From positions 2,533,001 to 2,597,000 of the forward strand of contig NZ_AP024907.1 in the NCBI RefSeq assembly GCF_024347135.1: a stretch of DNA of 64,000 nucleotides, given 5' to 3'. The position numbers were made by a program, and so were the translations under genes. Positions within the stretch are counted from its first letter, which is position 1. Every line of letters begins with the position of its first letter. Below are positions 6,103 to 14,359 of the stretch, one piece after another. The stretch is from Vibrio spartinae. Lineage in GTDB: Bacteria > Pseudomonadota > Gammaproteobacteria > Enterobacterales > Vibrionaceae. The notes under the pieces are model-generated. The model made no database searches and was not told the origin of the DNA. It was given only the letters and a program-made list of their open reading frames with translations.

Positions 6103-7676
6103 TGCAGGAATTTCAGAGATCCCCCATTGCCTCTGCTGTTGCTCACCTTCATTACGAATACAGCCCGGATGAAGTGTTATTGCCGTATCAGAAGTATTGG
6201 ATCGAGGATGACAGCCAGCTCAAAATTGGGGAAAAATCGCGTCGGACGGGGTTAACGTGGGCCGAAGCTTGTGATGCTGCACTAACGACATCCAAAAGCA
6301 AGGCTGATGGCGGTTGTCATCATTTCTATGTGGGTTCAAATAAAGAGATGGCCCGCGAATTTATCGATGCAGTCGCTATGTGGGCCAAGGCGTTTGATAA
6401 GGCCGCTGGTGAAATCTGTGAAGAAGTGCTTGAGGATGACGACAAAGATATTCTGACCTTCGTGATCTATTTCGCATCCGGTTTCAAGGTGCAAGCGCTC
6501 AGTTCAAATCCATCCAATTTGCGCGGAATGCAGGGTAACGTCACTATCGATGAAGCGGCATTCCATGACCATCTGGCCGAAGTATTGAAAGCAGCTTTGG
6601 CTCTTACTATGTGGGGTTGCAAAGTTCGTCTGATTTCCACCCACAACGGTGCGGATAATGACTTTAATGAACTGATTCAGGAGAGTCGAGCCGGAAAGAA
6701 AGATTATAGTGTCCATACGATTACCCTTGATGATGCTTGTCATGATGGTCTGTACAAACGTATCTGTCAGGTTACGGGTAAGATATGGAGCCAGCCAGCA
6801 GAAGATGCATGGAAAGCGGGTCTGCTTAAAGCCACCAAAACAGAAGATGATGCTCTGGAAGAGTATTACTGTGTGCCTAAATCTGGCAGCGGCGTCTATA
6901 TCCCCCGTTCCTATCGGGAGCGTGCCGCCGTTCTGCCAAACGAGGTTGTTACGTTTATCGGCTCTGCTGAGTTTAACTGCTTGCCGGAGCGGCTACGTGA
7001 ATTGGATATGCAAGAGTGGTTAGAGCAGACCGTTAAACCATTACTAGATTCGCTGCCAAAGAATCTGCGCCACACTTTGGGTGAGGACTTCGCCAGAAAC
7101 GGAGACTTAACCTCATTCGCACCGTGTAGCGTGCAGACTGACACCAAACGTCAGATCCCCTTTTTAGTTGAGTTGTCCAATGTCCCATTTAAGCAGCAAG
7201 AGCAGGCTCTCTATTACCTCTGTGACCGGATGCCACGTCGTGATGGCATCAAACTCGATGCACGCGGCAACGGCCAATACTTGGCGGAACAAGCCCGTTA
7301 TCGATATGGTGCGGAAGTTGAAGAGGTCATGCTATCGACTGCCTATTACCGAGAAAATATGCCTAGATTTAAAGCGGCATTTGAAGATGACGAATTGCAG
7401 ATCCCAAAAAACGAAGACGTGATCAATGACTTCTCTGCTATTCAGATCATCCGGGGTGTACCGTGTATCGATGACAGCCGTACAAAATCTGTAAACGGAA
7501 GCCAGCGTCACGGCGACTCGGCGATTGCTATTTTTCTTGCGTACCTAGCATCAAAAGAAGAATGCCGACGTTATGAACTGCACCGCATCAAATCCGGTAA
7601 AGACGACCAACATACAGTGAAAAGACAAATGAAAATGACCCGTGGCCTCAGAGCCATGAAAGGTGGCCTGTTATGA
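6099..7676 (+). CDS. Terminase large subunit (Mu gp28)
   Basis: The ATPase/nuclease that packages DNA into heads. The start MMQEF overlaps the previous gene. A degenerate Walker A-like segment GEKSRRTGLTWA lies near residues 46-57, a Walker B-like VTIDEAAF near 148, and GEDFARNGDLTS (about 328) is a likely RNase H-fold nuclease motif. The length of 525 aa is close to Mu gp28. It overlaps the portal gene by 4 nt. Confidence 0.92.
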   Translation: MMQEFQRSPIASAVAHLHYEYSPDEVLLPYQKYWIEDDSQLKIGEKSRRTGLTWAEACDAALTTSKSKADGGCHHFYVGSNKEMAREFIDAVAMWAKAFDKAAGEICEEVLEDDDKDILTFVIYFASGFKVQALSSNPSNLRGMQGNVTIDEAAFHDHLAEVLKAALALTMWGCKVRLISTHNGADNDFNELIQESRAGKKDYSVHTITLDDACHDGLYKRICQVTGKIWSQPAEDAWKAGLLKATKTEDDALEEYYCVPKSGSGVYIPRSYRERAAVLPNEVVTFIGSAEFNCLPERLRELDMQEWLEQTVKPLLDSLPKNLRHTLGEDFARNGDLTSFAPCSVQTDTKRQIPFLVELSNVPFKQQEQALYYLCDRMPRRDGIKLDARGNGQYLAEQARYRYGAEVEEVMLSTAYYRENMPRFKAAFEDDELQIPKNEDVINDFSAIQIIRGVPCIDDSRTKSVNGSQRHGDSAIAIFLAYLASKEECRRYELHRIKSGKDDQHTVKRQMKMTRGLRAMKGGLL

Positions 7677-9259
7677 ATCGAATTATCAATCCTCAGACTG
7701 GAAAGCCGTTCACCACGGCTGAGCGTCAGGCGCTCAATCATCAACAGAGTAAAGCCTACACGACAGGTGTACGCACCCCCACAGCAAGTAAAAGTATTGC
7801 CACCGGACTGACTCCGGCCCGGCTTGCATCGATACTGAAGAACGCGATTCACGGTAGCCCGGAAGATTACTTTATTCTGGCTGAAGAAATGGAAGAGCGG
7901 GATTTACACTATCGAGCTGTTATTTCAACCCGTAAGTTGGCTGTGACCAGTATTGAGCCAGTCGTTGAAGCGGCCAGTGACGAGTCGAAAGATATCGAGA
8001 TGGCTGATGCAGTACGTCAATTACTCAAACACCCGAATATTCCTGAATGCGCATTCGATTTGCTGGACGGCTTGGGGAAAGGAGTCGGTCTGGTTGAAAT
8101 TATCTGGAATACTGAACGGGTGCCGTGGAAGCCCAAAGATTATCAATGGGTCGATCCGCGTTTTATCCGGCTCGATAGAGCAACGTACAGTGAAATCCGT
8201 CTGGCAAATGATAAGAACTGGACTGAAGGCGAGCCGCTCAAGCCGTGTGGCTATATCTGTCATCAACCACGGATGAAATCAGGTCACTGGCTACGCAATG
8301 GATTGGCACGGGTTGTCGCTGTGATGTATATGCTCAAAAGCTATACAGTGCGTGATTGGTGGGCGTTTGCCGAAATTTTCGGTATGCCGATCAGGGTCGG
8401 CAAATATCATAGCAATGCATCCGATGAAGATATCAGGACGCTAGTCAATGCTATTGCAACCATAGCTTCCGATGCCGGTGCGGCAATTCCCGAATCAATG
8501 CAGATCGACATGATTGAAACGGCTAAAGGCAATGGGGGTGAAACTCTGTTCGAGAATATGGCCGAGTGGGCTGATCGGCAGATATCCAAAGCGGTTTTGG
8601 GTCAGACGATGACCACTGATGATGGTTCCAGTCAGTCTCAGGCCACAGTGCATAACGATGTACGTAACGATATTACCCGCTGGGATGCACGACAACTTGC
8701 CAACACATTCAATGAGTTTCTTGTGAAGCCGTTTATCGATATGAATTACGGTGTGCAGGAAAACTATCCGGTTATCAAAATTGAACCTGAAGAAACAGAA
8801 GATACCAAGACTTGGGTCGAATCTCTGGTTCCGCTAATTGACCGGGGCATGAAAGTTCAGATGAGTGACGTTCGTGACCGGATGAAACTATCAGACCCTG
8901 ATAAGGATGCCGAGTTACTGGTTCCAGCCGGTCAGCTTACACCGCCAAATGAATTCAGTTTAAACCATGCTTGGCCGCTGTTTAATCCGGGGTTAAATCT
9001 GGCATTAAATCGTCAGGGGCGACTTAACAGTGAAGAGGAGCTCGATGAAATGACGCGTCAGGCATTGGACGAATGGCAAGAAGTCAGCGACCCGGTATTA
9101 AGCCCGATCCTCAAACTGGCAAATGAGTCGGTCAGTTTTGATGAGTTTACGACTAGCCTGCCGAAACTTGCTGAAGAACTCGATGCACAGGCGTTTATTG
9201 AACAGATGGCAAAACTGTGCTGGCAGGCTCGTGCAATGGGAGATGTTCAAGATGACTGA
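7673..9259 (+). CDS. Portal protein (Mu gp29, DUF935)
   Basis: A 528-residue DUF935 protein: TSIEPVVEAA, then DLLDGLGKGVGLVEIIW (about 123-139), FAEIFGMPIRVGKY (about 233-246) and GQTMTTDDGSSQSQA (about 311-325) follow the Mu portal. It forms the dodecameric channel at the head vertex through which terminase pumps DNA. The stop lies within the start of the MuF gene. Confidence 0.92.
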   Translation: MNRIINPQTGKPFTTAERQALNHQQSKAYTTGVRTPTASKSIATGLTPARLASILKNAIHGSPEDYFILAEEMEERDLHYRAVISTRKLAVTSIEPVVEAASDESKDIEMADAVRQLLKHPNIPECAFDLLDGLGKGVGLVEIIWNTERVPWKPKDYQWVDPRFIRLDRATYSEIRLANDKNWTEGEPLKPCGYICHQPRMKSGHWLRNGLARVVAVMYMLKSYTVRDWWAFAEIFGMPIRVGKYHSNASDEDIRTLVNAIATIASDAGAAIPESMQIDMIETAKGNGGETLFENMAEWADRQISKAVLGQTMTTDDGSSQSQATVHNDVRNDITRWDARQLANTFNEFLVKPFIDMNYGVQENYPVIKIEPEETEDTKTWVESLVPLIDRGMKVQMSDVRDRMKLSDPDKDAELLVPAGQLTPPNEFSLNHAWPLFNPGLNLALNRQGRLNSEEELDEMTRQALDEWQEVSDPVLSPILKLANESVSFDEFTTSLPKLAEELDAQAFIEQMAKLCWQARAMGDVQDD

Positions 9260-9971
9260 TGACAATATCCCACAGGAAGCACTGGACTATCTGACGAGTA
9301 AGCAGCTCAAGCCGGGGTTTGATTACCGTGATGTCTGGAAGCAAGAGCACAACAATGCATTCACTGTCGCTAAAATGATGCACGAAGATATACTGGCCGA
9401 TACCCGGGCCATTGTAGAGCAGGCACTTGCCGATGGCATGACATTCAAACAGTTTCGTGATTTGCTGCAACCGATGCTGGTTAAAAAAGGATGGTGGGGA
9501 ATTCAGATGATGAATGATCCACTGACTCAGGAAACCAAGCTGGTTCAGCTCGGCAGTGATGCCAGACTCAAGACAATTTATAAGACCAATATGAGAACCG
9601 CCCGCGCTGCTGGCCAGTGGCAGCGTATTGAGCGGACTCAGGAGACACACCCCTATTTGATCTATGAACTCGGCCCCAGCAGAGAGCACCGACTAGAGCA
9701 TAAGAGATGGCATAACTTGATGCTGCCAGCCAGTCATGAATTCTGGAAAACTCACTTTCCGCCCAATGGGTGGGGCTGTAAGTGTCGGGTCAGACAGGCC
9801 AGTGAACGAGAAGCCAGACGCCTGACCGCAGCCGGTGCAAATACCACCGCACCAGAGGTTAAAACCCGGAAGCTGGTCAACAAGCGTACTGGTGAAGTAG
9901 AGCGTGTGCCTGAGGGGATTGATCCGGGGTGGAATTATAATGCTGGTATCGAAAAAATGCCGGAACAATAA
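9252..9971 (+). CDS. Phage head morphogenesis protein, MuF/gp30 family (short form)
   Basis: I start at ATG 9252, which has GGGAG 9 nt upstream; ATG 9243 is an alternative. The hallmark FPPNGWGCKCRVRQAS motif lies near residues 172-187, after a helical N-terminal portal-binding region. The family is the minor head protein. At 239 aa it ends soon after DPGWNYNAG, whereas I recall Mu gp30 being clearly longer, so the C-terminal part appears to be missing. A 240-nt gene-free gap follows. Confidence 0.85.
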   Translation: MTDDNIPQEALDYLTSKQLKPGFDYRDVWKQEHNNAFTVAKMMHEDILADTRAIVEQALADGMTFKQFRDLLQPMLVKKGWWGIQMMNDPLTQETKLVQLGSDARLKTIYKTNMRTARAAGQWQRIERTQETHPYLIYELGPSREHRLEHKRWHNLMLPASHEFWKTHFPPNGWGCKCRVRQASEREARRLTAAGANTTAPEVKTRKLVNKRTGEVERVPEGIDPGWNYNAGIEKMPEQ

Positions 9972-10137
9972 AACGCTCTGTAAGCCTCTCTCACAACGAA
10001 GAAAAGAAAACCTGCATCGTTTATCGTTGTCATTCCGTTTAAACGCGCTCCGTCGAATTTAAACGGGGTTTAAATGAGGTTGTGATAAATCTCGACATCA
10101 TAAAATGTGATGGGTGATGAAAAACACTGCCCTAAAG
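9972..10137 (+). other. Gene-free gap before the protease gene
   Basis: No open frame with a ribosome-binding site was seen. It contains a GTTTAAAC palindrome (10037-10044) and two nearby TTTAAA variants (around 10057 and 10069). It ends at the second late-promoter dyad. It may mark a deletion of the missing 3' part of the MuF gene. Confidence 0.4.
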
Positions 10138-10156
10138 CAATAACCCACGTTAATCT
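10138..10156 (+). promoter_or_regulatory. Candidate C-dependent late-promoter element (copy 2)
   Basis: An exact second copy of the 19-bp dyad-containing element at 3201-3219, placed 57 nt before the protease start. This corresponds to the Mu PI promoter position. No third copy was found before the tail operons. Confidence 0.6.
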
Positions 10157-10212
10157 GGTTTCAAATCTCTTTCCCGTAATCTGGCATTCGATGACTACAT
10201 TGGACGCCAGAA

Positions 10213-11151
10213 ATGAACCAACTTTATTTATCCCTTTGTTTTGAGCTGCCTCAGGATGATGTACCAGAGTGGTTGAAATTATTACCCGCCGGGCCAATGA
10301 CGGGGAATGATGGCCGCAGCTTTGTCAATAGCAACCCGCAACAGGTCGTCATCTACTGGCAGAATGTCGGCAGGGATATCCCGCTAGATATCGAGCACGC
10401 AACCGAAATCAAAGCACCGAAAGGTGAACCAGCCCCTGCTCAGGGGTGGTTCGACAAGCTTGAAATCCGTGATGGTGAAATCTGGGCACACCTCACCCCG
10501 AATCCATCCGGCACGGCAACGATTACCAACCGAGAATACCGTTACATCAGTCCCGCGTTCTACCACGATTCTGAAGGCAACATTCTGGGGCTTTCCAGTG
10601 TGGGCCTGACCAACAAACCCAATCTGAAACTCCCTGCTCTCAATCATCAACAGGAGAAACAACCCATGCCAATTCCAGCGGCTATTGCTGTGGCGTTATC
10701 CCTCAATTCTGAAACCGCCACAGAACATGAAGCAGTTAATGCCATTAACAAACTCAAAGACGATACACAACTGGCACTCAACCGTGCTGAAAATCCGGAT
10801 CTGGAAAAATTTATTCCCAAAGAGACCTATGAACTGGCGCTCAACCGTGCCACTGAAGCGGAGGCAAAAGTCAAAGAGCGACAGGAAGCCGATATTACAG
10901 CTCTGGTCGATACGGCGATCACTGAAGGCAAAATTGCACCGGCCAACAAAGAAATGTATCTGGCCGTCTGTCGCGCCGAAGGGGGCATTGAAAAGTTTCA
11001 GGCATTTGCCAAAAGTGCTCCGAAACTGGTCAGCGATACCCATCAGCATGACAAAGCTCCTGACAGTGACCAGACCAAGCTTACCGAAGGCGAACTGGCT
11101 ATCTGCCGTCAACTCGGTTTGACCGAAGCGCAGTTTCTGGCTGCGAAGTAA
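10213..11151 (+). CDS. Head maturation protease with scaffold domain (Mu gpI, gp32)
   Basis: The N-terminal 145 residues are the protease: IPLDIEHATEI (about 57-67) gives the catalytic His, and YRYISPAFYH (about 109-118) the probable Ser. LTNKPNLKLPALN ends the domain. The C-terminal half is Ala/Glu-rich helical scaffold. In Mu, gpI cleaves scaffold and itself during prohead assembly. The ATG follows a 240-nt gap holding a late-promoter element. Confidence 0.9.
   Translation: MNQLYLSLCFELPQDDVPEWLKLLPAGPMTGNDGRSFVNSNPQQVVIYWQNVGRDIPLDIEHATEIKAPKGEPAPAQGWFDKLEIRDGEIWAHLTPNPSGTATITNREYRYISPAFYHDSEGNILGLSSVGLTNKPNLKLPALNHQQEKQPMPIPAAIAVALSLNSETATEHEAVNAINKLKDDTQLALNRAENPDLEKFIPKETYELALNRATEAEAKVKERQEADITALVDTAITEGKIAPANKEMYLAVCRAEGGIEKFQAFAKSAPKLVSDTHQHDKAPDSDQTKLTEGELAICRQLGLTEAQFLAAK
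10666..11151 (+). CDS. Nested in-frame scaffold protein (Mu gpZ-like), 161 aa
   Basis: An internal ATG at 10666, in frame with the protease, is preceded by AGGAG (10652-10656) with a 9-nt spacer. Starting there yields only the helical C-terminal scaffold region, beginning MPIPAAIAVALSLNSETATE. In Mu, gene Z is likewise an in-frame internal start within gene I, so a separate scaffold product is very likely. It must outnumber the protease, which the strong internal ribosome-binding site would allow. Confidence 0.75.
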   Translation: MPIPAAIAVALSLNSETATEHEAVNAINKLKDDTQLALNRAENPDLEKFIPKETYELALNRATEAEAKVKERQEADITALVDTAITEGKIAPANKEMYLAVCRAEGGIEKFQAFAKSAPKLVSDTHQHDKAPDSDQTKLTEGELAICRQLGLTEAQFLAAK

Positions 11152-11177
11152 CTTAACCAACTATAAGGAACATTTTC

Positions 11178-12065
11178 ATGCCAATTACTGCTGAACAGCT
11201 ACGCAATATGACTACCGGCCTGTCGGCTGCCTATCAAATTGGTTTCGATGGTGCAGAATCTCAGGTAGAAAAAATTGCAACCATACTGCCATCGTCAACT
11301 AAATCGGAAGACTACGGTTTTCTGGGAAGCTGGCCGGAAATCAAAGAATGGGTCGGTGACCGTCAGCTCGCAACACTGGCGAAGCATGGTTACACCATCA
11401 CCAATAAAAAATTCGAGTCCTCTATCGTCGTAGATAAAGATGATGTAGACGATGACCTGCTCGGTCAGTACGGCTTACAGGCGCAAACAATGGGGCAAGG
11501 CGTTAAGCTCTTCCCTGACAAAATTACATTTAGTCTGCTGTGCTCCGGGTTTTCGGAAACATGCTATGACGGTCAATACTTTTTTGACACCGATCATCCG
11601 ATGGCGGATGGCATTGTATCCAATATCGTTGGTGATATAGCAAACGATACTGGGGAACCTTGGTTCCTACTGGACTGCTCCCGTCCGCTCAAGCCGATGG
11701 TATTTCAGGAGCGTCGTAAATTTGAATTCAAAGCTCTGGATGATATGAGCAGTGATCACGTCGTACTCAATGACGAATATATCTATGCAACCGATGGTCG
11801 TAACAATAGCGGGTTCGGTTTCTGGCAGATGGCAATCGGCTCGAAAGCTCCGCTAACTAAAGAAAACCTCAATGCAGCTCGGAAGAAGCTGCGGTCATTT
11901 ACAAATGACAGCGGTGAGCCGCTGGGACTGAAAGGTACCGTTCTGGTAGTTGGCGGAGACAACGAATCAGTCGGAGAAGATCTGGTGCTCACTGAAAAAA
12001 TCAACGGCACCAATAATACCCTGTTCAAAAAGTTCGATCTGGTTGTTTCCGAGTATATCAAGTAA
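11178..12065 (+). CDS. Major capsid protein (Mu gpT)
   Basis: 295 residues with the gpT family layout: the N-terminal MPITAEQLRNMTTGLSAAYQ, then YGFLGSWPEIKEWVGDRQ (about 47-64) and later ADGIVSNIVGD near 141-151. It forms the T=7-type icosahedral shell after protease maturation. AAGGA lies upstream of the ATG. A GC-rich stem-loop follows the stop, as expected for a highly translated mRNA. Confidence 0.92.
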   Translation: MPITAEQLRNMTTGLSAAYQIGFDGAESQVEKIATILPSSTKSEDYGFLGSWPEIKEWVGDRQLATLAKHGYTITNKKFESSIVVDKDDVDDDLLGQYGLQAQTMGQGVKLFPDKITFSLLCSGFSETCYDGQYFFDTDHPMADGIVSNIVGDIANDTGEPWFLLDCSRPLKPMVFQERRKFEFKALDDMSSDHVVLNDEYIYATDGRNNSGFGFWQMAIGSKAPLTKENLNAARKKLRSFTNDSGEPLGLKGTVLVVGGDNESVGEDLVLTEKINGTNNTLFKKFDLVVSEYIK

Positions 12066-12088
12066 CCCCGTTTAAACATGATTGAAAA

Positions 12089-12113
12089 CCGGTTCCGGGA
12101 TGCCCCGGACCGG
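12089..12113 (+). other. GC-rich hairpin after the capsid gene
   Basis: CCGGTTCCGGG (12089-12099) and CCCCGGACCGG (12103-12113) pair with a bulge around ATG. There is no T-tract, so it more probably stabilises the capsid mRNA 3' end or attenuates transcription than acts as a full terminator. Confidence 0.4.
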
Positions 12114-12129
12114 CACAGAGGATGAAACC

Positions 12130-12594
12130 GTGACCAATGCGAAAACCAAAACCACACGCCGCAGTAATGACAAATCTGGAACACCGACAAACGTTACCCA
12201 AAGCGATGCTGAAACGGTTGTTGAAACTTCCGTTGAGACACCGCAACCGAATAGTCAGTCGCCTGAAGTAACCGGGAAGGCACCGACAGATATTACTCAA
12301 ACCGATACCGGAACGGATGAACAACCTCCCGTTGAGACGCAGCAGGCTGAACCCTGTCTTTTGCCTGTTGAAGTAAAAGCAACCAAGAAAACCGGGTTCT
12401 GGCGTTGTGGCCGTTTCTGGTCCTCTGAAGGCTCTCACGCATTCGTCGTGCCGGATGACGCAGATATCAGGGCTATCCGGTTAGAAAATCCGGATATTGA
12501 ATCTGTCTTTCTAACCGAAGCCGAGTATCAGCGGCTGAAGAATGAACCCGCGCTGAGTGTGAAACAACTCGAAGCCGGAATCGACACGGAGTAA
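12130..12594 (+). CDS. Mu gp35/HI1506-like protein
   Basis: I start at GTG 12130, with AGAGG 8 nt upstream; longer starts (TTG 12082, ATG 12100) fall in the hairpin. The first ~75 residues are a low-complexity Thr/Glu/Pro/Gln tail. The last ~70 hold the conserved domain: FWRCGRFWSSEG, then VPDDADIRAI and LENPDIESV. This C-terminal block is that of Mu gp35 (HI1506-related), located right after the capsid gene. It is probably a minor head component; the role is not established. Confidence 0.8.
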   Translation: MTNAKTKTTRRSNDKSGTPTNVTQSDAETVVETSVETPQPNSQSPEVTGKAPTDITQTDTGTDEQPPVETQQAEPCLLPVEVKATKKTGFWRCGRFWSSEGSHAFVVPDDADIRAIRLENPDIESVFLTEAEYQRLKNEPALSVKQLEAGIDTE

Positions 12595-12600
12595 TCAGCA

Positions 12601-13035
12601 ATGGCACTTTCCTATGTGACTCAACAGGACTTGCTGGACCGGGATGAATCCATGTTGTGGGTACTGGCAACCTCACCGAATGACAACTCGCAGCTCAACA
12701 CGGTGGCAATCGATGCTGCAATATCTGATGCCTCGATTGAGATCGATTCATTCCTGACCTGCTTTGAACTGCCGCTTCTGGAAGTGCCTGCGTTGCTGAA
12801 CCGGTGCGCGATCTCGATGGCCTTTTACTGGCTGGCTGACCGGGACGGCAATATTTCAGAACTGGTGCAAAAGCGTTATGACGACGCGCTAAGAACGCTA
12901 CGGGAAATCCGCGACGGCAAACGCGATTTAGGTTTACCTGCGGCAAGCAAACCCACCGAAACGGCCAAAGGGAAAGCTGAGGTGATCGATGCATCACGGC
13001 CATCAGTCCGTGACAGTCTCAGGTACATATTATGA
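12601..13035 (+). CDS. DUF1320 family protein (Mu gp36), head-tail connector
   Basis: 144 residues beginning MALSYVTQQDLLDRDESMLW. The helical pattern of AIDAAISDASIEIDSFL (about 41-57) is that of DUF1320/gp36, related to head-completion connectors. The stop overlaps the next start by 4 nt. It probably binds under the portal. Confidence 0.88.
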   Translation: MALSYVTQQDLLDRDESMLWVLATSPNDNSQLNTVAIDAAISDASIEIDSFLTCFELPLLEVPALLNRCAISMAFYWLADRDGNISELVQKRYDDALRTLREIRDGKRDLGLPAASKPTETAKGKAEVIDASRPSVRDSLRYIL

Positions 13036-13577
13036 GTATTAGTGTAACTATCTATAACGGTGATACCGAGCTTCAACAGATGCGTCAGTTTTTGGAGCGA
13101 CTGAGTGACACCGGCAACCGTGACAAGCTGATGCATCTCATCGGGGCTGAAGCTGAAAGCCAGATGCACCGACGGATCAGGAATGAGAAAACCGCACCGG
13201 ATGGCTCGCCATGGCCGGAATGGAGCCCGCAATACTCAGGTACGCGCCACGGTAATCAGTCATTGCTAATGGGTGATGGTGCTCTGGACGACTCGATCCA
13301 GTATTACGTCAAAGGCAATCAGGTGTCTATCGGTTCGTCGCTGGCCTATGCCGCTGTCCAGAACGACGGTTTTGACGGGATGGTCAGTGTACCGGCGCAT
13401 ACCCGGCTGATTCATCAGGCGTTTGGCCGGGAGCTGGCTTTCCCGGTCTATCAGAGTGTGAGCGCACACAGCCGTCATCTGGAGGTCCCACAGCGCGAAT
13501 ACCTCGGCCTGTCATCTGAAAACGAAACAGATTTACTGACATTAATCGGAGACTTTTACGGAGACATGCTCAAATGA
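13032..13577 (+). CDS. Phage virion morphogenesis protein (Mu gpG-type tail completion)
   Basis: 181 residues with IRNEKTAPDGSPWPEWSP (about 53-70), LLMGDGALDDSI (about 80-91) and AAVQNDGFDGM, the pattern of the gpG/virion-morphogenesis family. It is thought to join heads and tails. In Mu, G lies next to the MuF gene; here it follows gp36, a common alternative order. It overlaps the next gene by 4 nt. Confidence 0.85.
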   Translation: MSISVTIYNGDTELQQMRQFLERLSDTGNRDKLMHLIGAEAESQMHRRIRNEKTAPDGSPWPEWSPQYSGTRHGNQSLLMGDGALDDSIQYYVKGNQVSIGSSLAYAAVQNDGFDGMVSVPAHTRLIHQAFGRELAFPVYQSVSAHSRHLEVPQREYLGLSSENETDLLTLIGDFYGDMLK

Positions 13578-14170
13578 AACCAGAGCTGAATACTCAGTTC
13601 GGCACGCTGGCAATTTGCCAGTCGGTTGTCGAAACCCTCAAGCCGATATTTGAAGGCACGGACAAGGAGCTGGATAAAGTCGGCAATGTCGCCCGCTACC
13701 ACAAGCGGTTTAATACAACCGCAGATGTGAAACAGAACGTGACAAGACGCGGCTGTATTCAGATTGCTGGATTGAATGTTATCAATGTTCAGCGCAGCGC
13801 TGGCTACACCATTGGCACCATTCAGTTTGCTGCATTTGTCATGACTGATGACCACTATGGGAAAAACCGTGCAGAGCGGGCGGAACTGATTGCCGGAAGG
13901 CTGGGAATGACCGTAGTGTCACCTGACTTTTCCAGAAAGCTCGGAGATGTTGCCCATAGTCAGGTTGAACAAGCGAGATGGCAGAGCCTCACCAATCAGG
14001 CATTTGATGACATTGGGGTCGCAATCTGGGCGGTGGAATGGCAGCAGGAATGCCGACTTAACACACCACCTGACACTGCCAATATGGACGATTTTATTAC
14101 CTGCGATATGACCATGTTGCAGTCAGACGGCGGGCCTCAACTTCAGGCAACAATTGAACTGGAGCAATGA
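13574..14170 (+). CDS. DUF1834 family protein (Mu gp37)
   Basis: 198 residues with an N-terminal LAICQSVVETLKPIF and a central GYTIGTIQFAAFVMTDDHYG (about 77-96), matching DUF1834/gp37. It lies between the tail-completion gene and DUF2635, as in Mu, and is probably a tail terminator or connector. No odd features. Confidence 0.8.
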   Translation: MKPELNTQFGTLAICQSVVETLKPIFEGTDKELDKVGNVARYHKRFNTTADVKQNVTRRGCIQIAGLNVINVQRSAGYTIGTIQFAAFVMTDDHYGKNRAERAELIAGRLGMTVVSPDFSRKLGDVAHSQVEQARWQSLTNQAFDDIGVAIWAVEWQQECRLNTPPDTANMDDFITCDMTMLQSDGGPQLQATIELEQ

Positions 14171-14359
14171 ATGATACAAATGATTTTTATTAAACCGAGA
14201 GATGGTCTGACCGTTCGCAAACCTGACGGCACCTTTTTAAATGTCGCAGGGGAAACCGTTCGACGCAATGCATACTGGGTACGGCGTCTCAATGACGGCG
14301 ATGTAACCAAAAGCTCACCGGCGTCGGGCAAAACCAAGAAGGAAGTAACCAATGAGTGA
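14171..14359 (+). CDS. DUF2635 family protein (Mu gp38)
   Basis: A 62-residue protein with FIKPRDGLTVRKPDG, then GETVRRNAYWVRRLNDGDV, which is the complete DUF2635 motif. It precedes the sheath gene in all Mu-like layouts I know. The ATG follows the gp37 stop directly, and the end overlaps the sheath gene by 8 nt. Function unknown. Confidence 0.88.
   Translation: MIQMIFIKPRDGLTVRKPDGTFLNVAGETVRRNAYWVRRLNDGDVTKSSPASGKTKKEVTNE

Noticed and set aside
6251..6261. Reverse-complement match to the late-promoter dyad (GTTAACGTGGG)
   Set aside because: It lies inside the terminase coding sequence, only about 10-11 bases match, and the flanking bases of the 19-bp element are absent; chance is sufficient.
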